Of a stretch of DNA of 53,142 bases, positions 8,475-15,951 are shown in pieces; position 1 is the stretch's first letter; each line of letters opens with the position of its first letter. The position numbers and the translations under genes are program-made. The DNA is from Sulfitobacter sp. CW3 (lineage in GTDB: Bacteria; Pseudomonadota; Alphaproteobacteria; Rhodobacterales; Rhodobacteraceae). The notes under the pieces were generated by a model. The model was not told the origin of the DNA, made no database searches, and worked only from the letters and a program-made list of their open reading frames with translations. The stretch lies in the NCBI RefSeq assembly GCF_019392245.1, contig NZ_JAHXRL010000013.1, positions 1 to 53,142 of the forward strand. The letters run 5' to 3'.

Positions 8475-9125
8475 GAGGCTCACCGCGAGGAGTTTTCGGT
8501 ACGGTCGATGTGCCGGGTACTGACGGTGCATTTCAGTGGGTTTTACGCATGGCTTAAAGAACCGTTAAGTGCGCGTGCGCTTGAAGATGCACGGCAGACC
8601 GAACTGATCCATCAGGCCTGGACCGACAGCGGCAGGGTCTATGGATATCGGAAGCTGACAGATGACCTGCGTGACGCAGGCGAGGTCTGCTCGGAGAACC
8701 GTGTGGCACGTTTGGCCAGTCTTGCGGGTATCCCGGCGCAAATCGGCTACAAACGCCGCCCTGGTCGATATGGTGGCAAGCCTGCTGTGGTCGCTGACAA
8801 TACGCTGGATCGACAATTCGAGATTGAAGCGCCCGATACGGTTTGGGTGACCGACATAACTTACATCAGAACGCATGAGGGGTCGTCTTATCTGGCCGTC
8901 GTGATTGATCTGTTCTCAAGACGGGTCGTCGGATGGTCAATGCAATCTCGCATGACAACGGACCTTGCGTTGCAGGCTTTGTTGGCTGCCGTTTGGCGGC
9001 GCAAACCAAAGCAAAAGGTCATGATCCACTCCGACCAAGGTTCCCAATTTACCGGTAAAGAGTGGCAGTCGTTCTTAGCTAAACACAATCTGATGGCCAG
9101 CATGAGCAGGCGCGGGAATTGCCAC

Positions 9126-9162
9126 CCCTCTCACACATGTAAGCATGTGTTGCCGGGCAACG
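9126..9162 (-). repeat. 34-bp hairpin repeat, copy 2, inverted
   Basis: Extra sequence between GNCH and DNAVAESFF of orfB. Read on the minus strand it starts TTGCCCGGCA, carries the perfect stem ACACATG/CATGTGT (9133-9150) and ends GAGAGGG, like copy 1. The 34-bp core is followed on its orfB-downstream side by about three further bases that may be part of a target duplication or scar. Confidence 0.75.
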
Positions 9163-9613
9163 GACAATGCGGTCGCGGAAAGCTTCTTTCAGTTGTTGAA
9201 GCGAGAACGGGTCAGGCGGCGAACATACCTCACACGCGACGCAGCAAGGCAGGACGTGTTCGAATATATTGAGATGTTCTACAATCCGACACGCAAGCAC
9301 ACCAACAACGGCATGCTATCGCCAGTTCACTATGAGGCAAGAGAGTTGAAACTGAACAAAGCAGGCGTCTAGGAAACTAGGGGCACCTCAGACTGCCGTA
9401 TCTTGGCGCATGGATGAAACGTACATTAAGGTTAAAGGAAAATGGACCTACTATTACAGAGCCGTCGACAAGACAGGCAAAACCCTTGATTTCATGCTCT
9501 CTGAACGTCGCGACAAGGCTGCAGCGCGGCGGTATTTCAAGCGCGCAATTTGGACCTGTCGCGGTTTGATGCCGCTCCTTTGATAGCATTTACTGCACCA
9601 AAGGAGACTGACT

Positions 9614-9889
9614 ATGGGACTAAAACGGACAGACGAATTCCGCCAGGATGCGGTGCGTATCGCACTGACCAGCGGGCTTACACGCAAGCAGGTCGCTGAC
9701 GATCTGGGTGTTGGGGTGTCGACGTTGAACAAATGGATCACAGCGCATCGAGACACGGATGTGGTGTCAAAAGAGGATATGAGCCTCGCTCAAGAGAATG
9801 ACCGGCTTCGACGTGAGAACCGCATTCTCAAGGAGGAAAGGGGAATCTTAAAAAAGGCCACGGTGTTCTTCGCGAGCCAAAAGCCGTGA
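9614..9889 (+). CDS. IS3-family OrfA
   Basis: A 91-residue OrfA with an N-terminal helix-turn-helix (TRKQVADDLGVGVSTLNKW, about residues 25-43) and a C-terminal coiled region (LAQENDRLRRENRILKEE). It recognises the element's ends and forms the front of the fused transposase. A run of six A followed by G at 9850-9856 is the usual site of minus-one frameshifting that makes OrfAB. The stop overlaps the orfB GTG. AAAGGAG lies about nine bases before the ATG. The frame is intact. Confidence 0.9.
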   Translation: MGLKRTDEFRQDAVRIALTSGLTRKQVADDLGVGVSTLNKWITAHRDTDVVSKEDMSLAQENDRLRRENRILKEERGILKKATVFFASQKP

Positions 9890-10743
9890 GGTTTAGGTTC
9901 ATTGAGGAACACCAATCTGCATTCTCTATCGGACGGATGTGTCATGTCATGAATGTCAGCCAGTGCGGTTTACGTGCGTTCCGCAGCCGCCCCGCCAGCC
10001 GCAGGCAGCGATCTGATTTGGTCACGCTCGCCCATATCAAGGAGCAATCACGTCTCAGTCTGGGCAGTTATGGCAGGCCGCGTATGACTGAGGAGCTCAA
10101 AGAGATAGGACTTGATATCGGTCATCGTCGCGTGGGCCGCCTGATGCGCCAAAACGGTATATCGGTGGTCAGAACACGCAAGCACAAGGCAACCACAGAC
10201 AGTAACCACAAGTTCAACATCGCCCCGAACTTGCTGGATCGTAACTTCCCAGCGGATCAGCCAAACCAGAATTGGGCTGGTGACATCACTTATATTTGGA
10301 CGCGTGAAGGCTGGCTCTATCTTGCTGTGATCTTGGATCTACATTCGCGTCGAGTGGTTGGTTGGGCCGTCAGCAACCGCATGAAACGAGACCTGGCGAT
10401 CCGAGCGCTAAACATGGCTATCGCTTTCCGTGCGCCGCCTAAGGATTGCATCCACCACACGGACCGTAGCAGTCAATACTGTTCGCACGATTATCAGAAA
10501 ATCCTGCGGCAGCACGGCTTCAAAGCGTCGATGAGTGGCAAAGGGAATTGCTATGATAACGCCACAGTCGAGACGTTCTTCAAAACCATCAAGGCTGAGC
10601 TGATCTGGCGGCATTCATGGGGAACGCGGCGACAGGCTGAGATGGCCATCTTCGAATACATCCATTGCTTTTATAATCCACGACGACGCCATTCAGCATT
10701 GGGCTGGAAAAACTCCGTCGCTTTCGAAAGGAAACTGGCTTAG
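9886..10743 (+). CDS. IS3-family OrfB transposase
   Basis: A 285-residue integrase-core protein. The HTH_21-like segment (SRLSLGSYGRPRMTEELKE) is near residue 50. DDE residues lie in WAGDITYIWT (near 128), HHTDRSSQYCS (near 188) and the glutamate of NATVETFFKTIKAEL (near 229). Expressed as the OrfAB fusion it carries out copy-out-paste-in transposition. The second motif usually reads DRGSQY; here it is DRSSQY. The frame is otherwise intact, so the element may still be active. Confidence 0.9.
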   Translation: MRFRFIEEHQSAFSIGRMCHVMNVSQCGLRAFRSRPASRRQRSDLVTLAHIKEQSRLSLGSYGRPRMTEELKEIGLDIGHRRVGRLMRQNGISVVRTRKHKATTDSNHKFNIAPNLLDRNFPADQPNQNWAGDITYIWTREGWLYLAVILDLHSRRVVGWAVSNRMKRDLAIRALNMAIAFRAPPKDCIHHTDRSSQYCSHDYQKILRQHGFKASMSGKGNCYDNATVETFFKTIKAELIWRHSWGTRRQAEMAIFEYIHCFYNPRRRHSALGWKNSVAFERKLA

Positions 10744-11223
10744 ACGAGCACCCGGGGCGGCACAAAAGCGCGACAGGTCCAATTGGCACCAATGGTGTGC
10801 CGGATCGGGTCGTCATCGACAAGAGCGGCGCTAACCTGGCAGGCCTGCAATGTGTCAACGTCATCCTGAAGTTCACGAACTCAGGGAACACCATCAAGAT
10901 CCTCCAAGTCAAATACCTTAACAACATCATGGAACAGGATCACCGTTTCATAAAGCGGATCACGCGCCCTATGCTTGGCTTCAAGGCCTTGCACTCGGCC
11001 GACGCAACATTGGCTGGGATCGAGACTGCACACATGATCCGAAAGGGGCAACTCGACGCCATCGGGCTCACCGCATTCCAGCAGTTTGGGGCGCTCGCAG
11101 CATAATTGCGTCCGCACAACGGCCGCCACCCGAGCGCCCAAAAACTAGGCGACACTCTTTAGATGGCCTCAAAATCTTGCGTTGACTGTTGTACCTCTGC
11201 ATCCCGCGCGGCAACAATTACCT

Positions 11224-12015
11224 ATGTCAGTAATACCCGCGATCCCGATTTTAGTATTTACCGACCTCGACGGAACGTTGATTGACCACGCCACATATGA
11301 TGCTTACGCAGCGCGGCCCGCATTGGATGCATTACGTGCCTGTGGCGGTGGGTTGGTTATGGCCAGCAGTAAAACCGGCCCCGAAATCGCACGCATCCGC
11401 GACGCCCTGGGTTGGCCGGATTTTCCGGCGATTGTTGAGAACGGCGCGGGTCTGTTGCCAGTCAGCGGGGCAGGGCAGGGCGACACCGCACAATATGATG
11501 CGCTGCGCGAGATTTTGAACAAGGCACCGGAAGCGCTGCGGAACGGATTTGACGGATTTGGAGATATGACCGCTGCCGAGGTTTCTGCCGCAACTGGGCT
11601 GAGCGAGGATGACGCGGCGCTGGCAAAACAGCGCGCGTTTTCCGAGCCGGGCCTGTGGCGGGGGGGCGATCGCCAGCTTGATCAGTTCTTAAACTATCTG
11701 TCGGGGCAGGGGGTGACAGCGCGCGAAGGCGGCAGGTTTCTTACCCTGTCTTTCGGCCAAACCAAGGCGGACCGGATGGCGGATTTGATAGCCGAATTTA
11801 ACCCGTCGCACACCGTCGCCTTGGGCGATGCGCCGAACGACGTTGAAATGTTGCAAGCCGCAGACACCGGCGTGATCGTGGCAAACCCGCACCGCTCCGC
11901 GTTACCCCGCCTGCCGGGCGAAGAAACCAGCCGCATCATCCGCACCACATTGCCCGGACCGCAGGGCTGGAACGCTGCAATCCTCGAACTACTCTTAGAG
12001 TTAAAGCTTAGATAG
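11224..12015 (+). CDS. gpgP: Glucosyl-3-phosphoglycerate (or mannosyl-) phosphatase, HAD superfamily
   Basis: A 263-residue HAD phosphatase of the MPGP/YedP group. The nucleophile motif FTDLDGTL is near residue 11, the serine motif MASSKTGPE near 46, and the closing acidic motif ALGDAPNDVEM near 199. It should remove phosphate from glucosyl-3-phosphoglycerate to give the compatible solute glucosylglycerate. It lies 12 bases before the GT81 synthase gene, the expected partner. I chose the ATG at 11224 over an in-frame TTG at 11182, because the shorter form begins just before the HAD core. The mannosyl form of the substrate is possible by homology, but the phosphorylase next door favours glucose. 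Confidence 0.82.
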   Translation: MSVIPAIPILVFTDLDGTLIDHATYDAYAARPALDALRACGGGLVMASSKTGPEIARIRDALGWPDFPAIVENGAGLLPVSGAGQGDTAQYDALREILNKAPEALRNGFDGFGDMTAAEVSAATGLSEDDAALAKQRAFSEPGLWRGGDRQLDQFLNYLSGQGVTAREGGRFLTLSFGQTKADRMADLIAEFNPSHTVALGDAPNDVEMLQAADTGVIVANPHRSALPRLPGEETSRIIRTTLPGPQGWNAAILELLLELKLR

Positions 12016-12027
12016 GAACGATTACAC

Positions 12028-13248
12028 ATGTCAGATTTTCATCAAAACGGTAACATCGCGACGCTGCATAATCTGCGCACCCGTTCGTTGCAGGAACTGA
12101 CCTACGAGCTGGAGACATTCGCGCAGACCCGCAAGATGACGCTGATTTTGCCCTGTCTCTATTCCGAGCTTGAAACCGATGCGATGCCCAACATCCTGGC
12201 CGAACTGTCCAAGGTCACATATCTGCACCGTATCATCATTGGCCTTGATCGCGCGGACGAGGCGCAGTTTCGGCATGCCAAGAAGTTCTTTGAGGGGTTG
12301 AACCAGAACCATATCGTAATCTGGAATGACAGTCCGCGGATGCTGGAACTGGGGGCGCGGCTTGATGCGTTGGGGCTGGCCCCGACCGAACCGGGAAAGG
12401 GCAAAAACGTCTGGACCGCGTTGGGGTATCTGATGTCGTGTCAGGACAGTTCGGTGATGGCGCTGCATGATTGTGACATCGTGACCTACACGAACGAATT
12501 GCTGGCGCGGCTGATTTACCCCGTCGCAAATCCACATTTTCCCTATCAGGTGGCCAAGGGTTATTATGCGCGGGTGGGCAATGGCCATCTGAACGGGCGG
12601 GTGACGCGGCTGCTGATCAGCCCGTTGCTGATTGCGCTGAAAAAGGTGGTCGGGGATCGCGACTTTATCGATTATCTACGGTCGTTCCGTTATCCGCTGT
12701 CGGGGGAATTCGCGATGCGCACGGGGATTTTACCTGATCTTCGCATCCCGTCCGATTGGGGGCTCGAGATCGGGGTGCTGTCCGAGGCGTGGCGCAATCT
12801 GGCCCCTCAGGCGGTCTGCCAGGTCGAGATTTGCGACAACTATGATCACAAGCACCAAGACCTGTCTGCCGAGGATGCATCCGCAGGTCTAAGCCGGATG
12901 TCGACCGATATTTGCAAGGCGATGTTCCGCAAGCTTGCAGCGGATGGGACCATCTTTACCAACAATGTTTTCCGCACCCTTAAGGCCACATATTACCGCA
13001 CCGCACTGGACCTGCTGGAGGCGTATCACGCGGATGCGGTGATGAACGGGTTGACGATCGACCGCCACAAAGAAGAACAAGCCATCGAATTGTTCGCGGA
13101 TAACATCATGCGCGCGGGCAGCTTTTTCCTGGAGAACCCGCACGAGACGCCGTTTATCCCCACGTGGAACCGAGTGCATTCGGCCGATCCGGGGTTTCTG
13201 GCCGACTTGCACGCAGCCGCGGCGGCGGATGAGGCTGAATTTAGCTAG
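12028..13248 (+). CDS. gpgS: Glucosyl-3-phosphoglycerate synthase (GT81)
   Basis: A 406-residue retaining glycosyltransferase with a GT-A fold. It should transfer glucose from a nucleotide donor to 3-phosphoglycerate. The start of the fold is TLILPCLYSELE near residue 37, the metal-binding DXD equivalent is HDCDIVTY near 150, and an acceptor-loop region follows (YPLSGEFAMRTGILPDLRIPSDWGLEIG, 217-244). Length agrees with the GT81 family. AGGAA lies about ten bases upstream of the ATG. The phosphatase gene precedes it, and the 3' end overlaps by eight bases a convergent glucosylglycerate phosphorylase-like gene, giving synthesis and recovery of the same solute side by side. Confidence 0.85.
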   Translation: MSDFHQNGNIATLHNLRTRSLQELTYELETFAQTRKMTLILPCLYSELETDAMPNILAELSKVTYLHRIIIGLDRADEAQFRHAKKFFEGLNQNHIVIWNDSPRMLELGARLDALGLAPTEPGKGKNVWTALGYLMSCQDSSVMALHDCDIVTYTNELLARLIYPVANPHFPYQVAKGYYARVGNGHLNGRVTRLLISPLLIALKKVVGDRDFIDYLRSFRYPLSGEFAMRTGILPDLRIPSDWGLEIGVLSEAWRNLAPQAVCQVEICDNYDHKHQDLSAEDASAGLSRMSTDICKAMFRKLAADGTIFTNNVFRTLKATYYRTALDLLEAYHADAVMNGLTIDRHKEEQAIELFADNIMRAGSFFLENPHETPFIPTWNRVHSADPGFLADLHAAAAADEAEFS

Positions 13249-14992
13249 GGTGGTTGGTGATCCAGCGGCACTGGTAGGGGGCCAGCGATATCGGTTCGGC
13301 CTCGGGGTGGATGGTGTCACCTGACAGCAGATCAACCCATGTTTCGTCTTCGATCATGTTAAGGGCTGTGGCCGCGATGGTGACGGTTTCATCGCTGACA
13401 TTATGCAGGGCAAAGATCGATTGCCGCCGGTCCAGACTTTGCCGCCACAGCGCAAAAACCCGTGCGTCTTCAAGGTTAACGGTGAATTGTGTGGCATTGG
13501 GGTGAAAGGCGGTTTGGCGCGCGCGCAGCTGTAGCCGGTCGGTGAGGGCGGCCATCACGGCGGCCTGCGGGCTGGTCTGGTCTGCAAGCAAGGCCTGAAG
13601 GCTGGGGTAATCCCAGCGGTGGCGGTTGATGGCGCGGTTCATGCCCCGATGTTCAACGCCTGCGTGATCGTTGGACGTGGCGAGCAGCGAATGGATGTAG
13701 AACGCGGGGATCCCTTCGAGGGACATGACGATGGTTTGGGAACAGATAAACCGGTCGAAATGATAGGCATCGGTGCCTTTGAAGGTGCGGCTCATCGCGT
13801 CGTAAAACGTCGTGTTCAGCTCGTAGGGGGATTGCCCGCCATCAGGCAGGGCGCGCATGGACACCAGCCCCCCCAATTCACGCACCGTTTGAATGACCTT
13901 TTCTTTCTCATCCTCGGGTAACAGACCTTCGGCGGGGCGCATCCCGATGCCGTCATGGCTGGCGGTGAAATTTAGATACGCACAGCCCAGCGGGGCAGGG
14001 GGCATGGCGCGCTGCCATTTGCGCAGATATTGGGCCGACCCTGACATCATCGCGTGCAAAATCAACGGCGGGAGCGGGAAGTTATAAATCGCATGCGCTT
14101 CGTCCCGCTGGCCAAAATAGCTTAGGTTTTCGCCCTTGGGGACGTTGGTTTCGGTCAGCAGAATGATTTTTTCGGGCGTGTAATCACACAGCAGGCGCAT
14201 CAATTTAATGATCGCGTGGGTTTGGGGCAGATGCACCGAGGGGCTGCCGACGACCTTCCAGACAAAGGCGACGGCATCAAGGCGAATGATCTGCACACCA
14301 TTGTCGACATGCAGCCGGATGATCCGCAGAAATTCAAGCAAAACCTCGGGGTTGCGGAAATCAAGATCGACCTGATCATGGCTGAAGGTACACCAGACAT
14401 GGCGCGGGCCGTTGGTGGTTTCGATCTCTTGCAGCAGCGGGGTCGTGCGGGGGCGCACCACCATGCTGAGATCGTCGGTTGGGTCGGCCTCGAAAAAGAA
14501 CCGGTCATAGGGCGCTTGGCCTTGACGGTAGGCGTTGAACCAATTGCTTTGGCTCGAGACATGGTTCAGCACCAAATCCGACATCAGCGAGAAATCTTTG
14601 GCGATACGGTTAATGTCAGGCCAATCGCCCAATTGCGGGTGCACCGATCTGAAATCGGACACGGCAAAACCGTCATCAGACGTATAGGGGAAAAACGGCA
14701 GGATATGGACGCTGTTCACCGCCCCCTTGAGGTAGCGCAGCAGGAAATCATGGAGCAAATCCAAAGGCTTGTATGCACCGTCGACAATTGAATTGCCGTA
14801 GGTGATGATCAGCGCGTCTTTCTCGGACCACAGATTGTTGCCGGGGAAACGGCCGCGTTTGCGGCGGGGGGCCTGTGCGGGCCAAAAGGCGTCGACGATC
14901 AAACTGGCAAGAACATTGGCGTCTTGATCGGGATAGATATCCTGAACGATCCGCGCGATTTTGACGCTAAGGGGCGGTGTTTTCTCGACCAT
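13241..14992 (-). CDS. ggaP: GH13_18 sugar phosphorylase, probable glucosylglycerate phosphorylase
   Basis: A protein of about 583 residues of the sucrose-phosphorylase subfamily of GH13. The nucleophile aspartate is in IIRLDAVAFVWK near residue 232, the acid/base glutamate in ILLTETNVPK near 275, and the late histidine-aspartate pair in FTASHDGIGMRP near 339. Characterised members split sucrose, glucosylglycerol or glucosylglycerate with phosphate to give glucose 1-phosphate. Its position facing the gpgP-gpgS pair argues for glucosylglycerate, as known for YcjM-type enzymes. The start at 14992 (MVEKTPPL) is preferred to an ATG 60 bases upstream, which adds a non-conserved tail. Specificity is inferred; sucrose phosphorylase is the alternative. 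Confidence 0.8.
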   Translation of the reverse strand: MVEKTPPLSVKIARIVQDIYPDQDANVLASLIVDAFWPAQAPRRKRGRFPGNNLWSEKDALIITYGNSIVDGAYKPLDLLHDFLLRYLKGAVNSVHILPFFPYTSDDGFAVSDFRSVHPQLGDWPDINRIAKDFSLMSDLVLNHVSSQSNWFNAYRQGQAPYDRFFFEADPTDDLSMVVRPRTTPLLQEIETTNGPRHVWCTFSHDQVDLDFRNPEVLLEFLRIIRLHVDNGVQIIRLDAVAFVWKVVGSPSVHLPQTHAIIKLMRLLCDYTPEKIILLTETNVPKGENLSYFGQRDEAHAIYNFPLPPLILHAMMSGSAQYLRKWQRAMPPAPLGCAYLNFTASHDGIGMRPAEGLLPEDEKEKVIQTVRELGGLVSMRALPDGGQSPYELNTTFYDAMSRTFKGTDAYHFDRFICSQTIVMSLEGIPAFYIHSLLATSNDHAGVEHRGMNRAINRHRWDYPSLQALLADQTSPQAAVMAALTDRLQLRARQTAFHPNATQFTVNLEDARVFALWRQSLDRRQSIFALHNVSDETVTIAATALNMIEDETWVDLLSGDTIHPEAEPISLAPYQCRWITNHPS

Positions 14993-15139
14993 GAAAGGCT
15001 GCCTAATTATTGGACTGCCCGATGATTTTGAACCAACCACTAGAAAAAGCAAAGGCTTTCAAAGGGATCGCGCGGGACTCTGCGCGCTTGTTTGGGGCGG
15101 ATGGCCTAACGATTGGGCAGTTTGGCCATCGGGGTTTGA

Positions 15140-15943
15140 TTAATCATACCCGCCATAGCCGATGCCGGCCCCCTGATGGCGGCATTTGTTCAAGATTACC
15201 CCCAGCATTTCCGCCTGGCCCGATAATTCACGTTCGCATTGGTCAATCTCTTTGGTCGTTGTCACCTCGGCAGCGGCGACGATCAGAACGCAATCAACGT
15301 GGCTGGCGATGGCCATCATATCATGGCTTTGCAGCATGGGCGGGGTATCAAGGATCATGATGTCGGGGGCATAAGTTTTCTGGATATCACCCAGGGCAAG
15401 GGGCAGGTAGCGGCTGGCCAGGATCGGCGCTGCGTCGGGGGCGGGGGCGTTGTTGGTTCCGATGGCCAGATTGTCCCCGACACGCAGCGCGGCCGAACCA
15501 AACGGCCGGTCCCCGCGCAGAAAATGTGCCAGATCAACGGGCGGGGCGGTGCCCAGCATATCGGCCAGAGACGGGCGGCGCATGTCCATTTCCAACACAA
15601 TACTATGGCAATCGCGCAGGCGCTGAAGGCTCAGCGCGAGGTTCAGCGCGACCGTGCTTTTGCCGCATTCCGCCGTGGGAGAGGTGATCGCGACACGCCG
15701 CCACCCGTTTGCGCGCATGTGCCGGATCAGGCGGGTGCGCAGCATGTCATAGGGCATCGCATCAATGCCCGAACCATGGGCGAAAACGCGGTGTGATGAC
15801 AGGTGATCGGGGTCGAGCGTGCAAGGATGAAGCGCGTCCCAAGCGGCATGAAATGCGCGGGTTTCCTGTACCGAAGGAATGGGCTTGAGACGCGGGTTTG
15901 TCGCTGCCCTTGGCGGGTCGGGTATGGGGCGCGGAACAGTCAC
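15140..15943 (-). CDS. BY-kinase-like ATPase of exopolysaccharide assembly (CpsD/ExoP C-domain)
   Basis: About 268 residues with a ParA/MinD-type fold as in bacterial tyrosine autokinases. The Walker A loop is SPTAECGKST, Walker A' is VLEMDMRRPSLADMLG and Walker B is PDIMILDTPPML. With the Wzz-like protein encoded just upstream it should control polymer length and export. Two oddities: proline stands where Walker A usually has glycine or alanine, and the C-terminus (GIGYGGYD) has only two tyrosines where these kinases usually have a larger cluster. The GTG at 15943, eight bases after the upstream stop and preceded by AAGG, is chosen over an ATG at 16036 that would overlap that gene deeply. 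Confidence 0.8.
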   Translation of the reverse strand: MTVPRPIPDPPRAATNPRLKPIPSVQETRAFHAAWDALHPCTLDPDHLSSHRVFAHGSGIDAMPYDMLRTRLIRHMRANGWRRVAITSPTAECGKSTVALNLALSLQRLRDCHSIVLEMDMRRPSLADMLGTAPPVDLAHFLRGDRPFGSAALRVGDNLAIGTNNAPAPDAAPILASRYLPLALGDIQKTYAPDIMILDTPPMLQSHDMMAIASHVDCVLIVAAAEVTTTKEIDQCERELSGQAEMLGVILNKCRHQGAGIGYGGYD

Positions 15944-15951
15944 CTTGCGGG

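Larger units (their letters stand above)
8420..9372 (+). pseudogene. IS3-family orfB transposase, broken by two small insertions
   Basis: The original GTG start overlaps the orfA stop (GTGA). The product would be a DDE integrase-core transposase: WVTDITYI around 8845, IHSDQGSQFT around 9024 and the final glutamate in AESFFQLLKRE around 9176 are all visible. A 34-bp insertion at 8441-8474 and one of about 37 bp at 9126-9162 each shift the frame. Each insert also contains an ATG that is in frame with the sequence after it, giving open segments at 8454-9272 and 9145-9372. Neither segment holds a complete catalytic domain. Confidence 0.85.
8080..9390 (+). mobile_element. Decayed IS3-family insertion sequence
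   Basis: The element has imperfect terminal inverted repeats, TGAGGTGCCCCTAG at 8080 and CTAGGGGCACCTCA ending at 9390. It contains orfA (8142-8423) and orfB (8420-9372), overlapping as usual with an A6G slippery run at 8384-8390. It is dead: orfA has an internal TAG, and orfB carries two frame-breaking insertions of a short hairpin repeat. The flanks are GTGA and GACT and give no clear 3-bp target duplication. IS6-family coding sequence begins directly to the right. Confidence 0.85.
9551..10781 (+). mobile_element. IS3-family insertion sequence with ATT target duplication
   Basis: A 1231-bp element bounded by inverted repeats, TGGACCTGTCGCG at 9551 and CGCGACAGGTCCA ending at 10781. It is flanked on both sides by ATT (9548-9550 and 10782-10784), the expected 3-bp target duplication. 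It sits in the IS6-family transposase gene and contains intact orfA and orfB. A related truncated copy lies at 47973-48650. Confidence 0.93.
9404..11105 (+). pseudogene. IS6-family transposase, N-terminus lost and split by an IS
   Basis: Two segments read in one frame once the intervening IS is removed. 9404-9550 encodes WRMDETYIKVKGKWTYYYRA, with the first catalytic aspartate. 10785-11105 encodes VVIDKSGAN, with the second, then QVKYLNNIMEQDH with the final glutamate, and GFKALHSADATLAGIE. This order is diagnostic of IS6/IS26-like DDE transposases. The first roughly 80 residues are missing, because decayed IS3-family sequence abuts at 9390. The catalytic residues are kept, so inactivation is by truncation and insertion. 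Confidence 0.85.

Noticed and set aside
7894..11162. IS6 outer ends GGTAGCGTCGC and (complement) AAGAGTGTCGC.
   Set aside because: Only 7 of 11 bases agree and no 8-bp target duplication is seen, so boundaries of the IS6-family element are not called.
12031..12588. Long open minus-strand frames opposite gpgS and opposite other GC-rich genes such as the ATPase subunits.
   Set aside because: They mirror genuine genes in high-GC sequence, lack ribosome sites and resemble no protein family.
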